From contig JAMOVK010000060.1 of the NCBI GenBank assembly GCA_027067775.1, forward strand, positions 1 through 45,165: DNA of 45,165 nt. Direction: 5' to 3'. Position 1 is the stretch's first letter. Each line of letters starts with the position of its first letter. The translations under genes and the position numbers were made by a program. Below the pieces are notes generated by a model that worked only from the letters and a program-made list of their open reading frames with translations, was not told where the DNA came from and searched no databases. Source of the stretch: Deltaproteobacteria bacterium. Lineage in GTDB: Bacteria > Desulfobacterota > Dissulfuribacteria > Dissulfuribacterales > QOAL01. This document shows positions 44,629-45,165 of the stretch, one piece after another.

Positions 44629-45165
44629 ATGGTTGTTATTCATAGGGATACCGACACCATTGCTGCAGTTGCCACTCCCTCAGGGCCAGGCGGGATTGGC
44701 ATTATCAGAATCTCCGGCAGCGACAGCCTGCCCATTTTAAAGGCCATATTTCGGCCCTCGAATCCAAACTGTTCCTTTAAATCCCACATGCTCTACCACG
44801 GTTTTATCACGGATCCAGACACGGGTCAGGAAATAGACGAAGCCCTGTGCGTTTACATGAAGGCACCAAAGACCTATACGAGACAGGACGTGGTCGAGAT
44901 ACAGTGCCATAGCGGTCCGGCAGTCATGGGGCTGATACTGGAGCTCTGTCTTGCAAGAGGGGCCAGACTGGCACTTCCCGGGGAGTTTACCAAAAGGGCC
45001 TTTCTAAGCGGAAGGATTGACCTGACACAGGCAGAGGCGTTAAACGACCTGGTAAATGCCCAGTCGTCCTGCCTGAGCCTCATGAGCGTGAAGGGTCTAA
45101 AGGGGGGGCTGGCAGAACGCATTGAGACGATAAGGCAGGGGCTTGTCTACTGCCTTTCGGCCCTA
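44629..45165 (+). CDS. mnmE: tRNA modification GTPase MnmE, 3'-truncated by window edge
   Basis: The frame encodes 179 residues from ATG at 44629 and runs off the window with no stop. The N-terminus DTDTIAAVATPSGPGGIGII and RISG is the MnmE folate-binding domain signature. It continues with KAPKTYTRQDVVEIQCHSGP (T..D.VE...HGG pattern) and GEFTKRAFLSGRIDLTQAEA. The GTPase domain and the C-terminal C.GK motif lie beyond the window. With MnmG it modifies U34 of certain tRNAs. Confidence 0.95.
   Translation, partial: MVVIHRDTDTIAAVATPSGPGGIGIIRISGSDSLPILKAIFRPSNPNCSFKSHMLYHGFITDPDTGQEIDEALCVYMKAPKTYTRQDVVEIQCHSGPAVMGLILELCLARGARLALPGEFTKRAFLSGRIDLTQAEALNDLVNAQSSCLSLMSVKGLKGGLAERIETIRQGLVYCLSAL

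Overview
The window looks like chromosomal DNA of a Gram-negative, delta-type proteobacterium (Desulfobacterota-like). The reasons are a PilY1/minor-pilin cluster with a Geobacter/Myxococcus-style sigma-54 pilin promoter, the mreBCD-mrdA-rodA shape operon, a tig-clpP-clpX-lon proteostasis block and the rpmH-rnpA-yidD-yidC-jag-mnmE cluster. The species cannot be fixed from sequence reading alone. Nearly all genes are full-length and tightly packed. The first gene (ABC-2 permease) and the last gene (mnmE) are cut by the window edges. I see no insertion sequences, prophage, integrase or CRISPR array.

Region 1 (1-10.4 kb) is a type IV pilus locus. On the + strand are the end of an ABC-2 permease gene and a lipid- or membrane-anchored-looking TPR-type protein. 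Convergent to them, on the - strand, is fimT/gspH-pilW-pilV-pilX-pilY1-(pilY2-position small secreted protein), followed by three separate type IV prepilin genes. The first of these prepilins sits behind a well-formed -24/-12 (sigma-54) promoter and carries an EF-hand-like Asp loop. PilY1 has a CUB domain inserted within its von Willebrand A domain. The fimT-pilX stretch is visibly AT-richer than the rest.

Region 2 (10.4-25.1 kb) holds comEC (DNA-uptake channel, functionally linked to the pilus), a short primary-type sigma-70 factor convergent with it, rpsU, a yihY-type membrane protein, a YhaO/YhaN-like nuclease/SMC-like pair, and bioA-bioB-chrA. The terminator of the sigma gene lies inside the 3' end of the comEC coding sequence.

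Region 3 (25.1-34.3 kb) holds tRNA-Leu(UAG), then tig, clpP, clpX and lon in order (ribosome-associated folding and ATP-dependent proteolysis). After these come a NusG/RfaH-type antiterminator, a nitroreductase, a SYLF-domain secreted protein and two small conserved proteins.

Region 4 (34.3-40.9 kb, - strand) runs mreB-mreC-mreD-mrdA-rodA (rod-shape elongasome), then tRNA-Ala(CGC), a compact endonuclease V homologue and a methyltransferase. Region 5 (41.2 kb to the end, + strand) is rpmH-rnpA-yidD-yidC-khpB/jag-mnmE. It is the usual origin-side cluster, but here it is divergent from mreB instead of dnaA.
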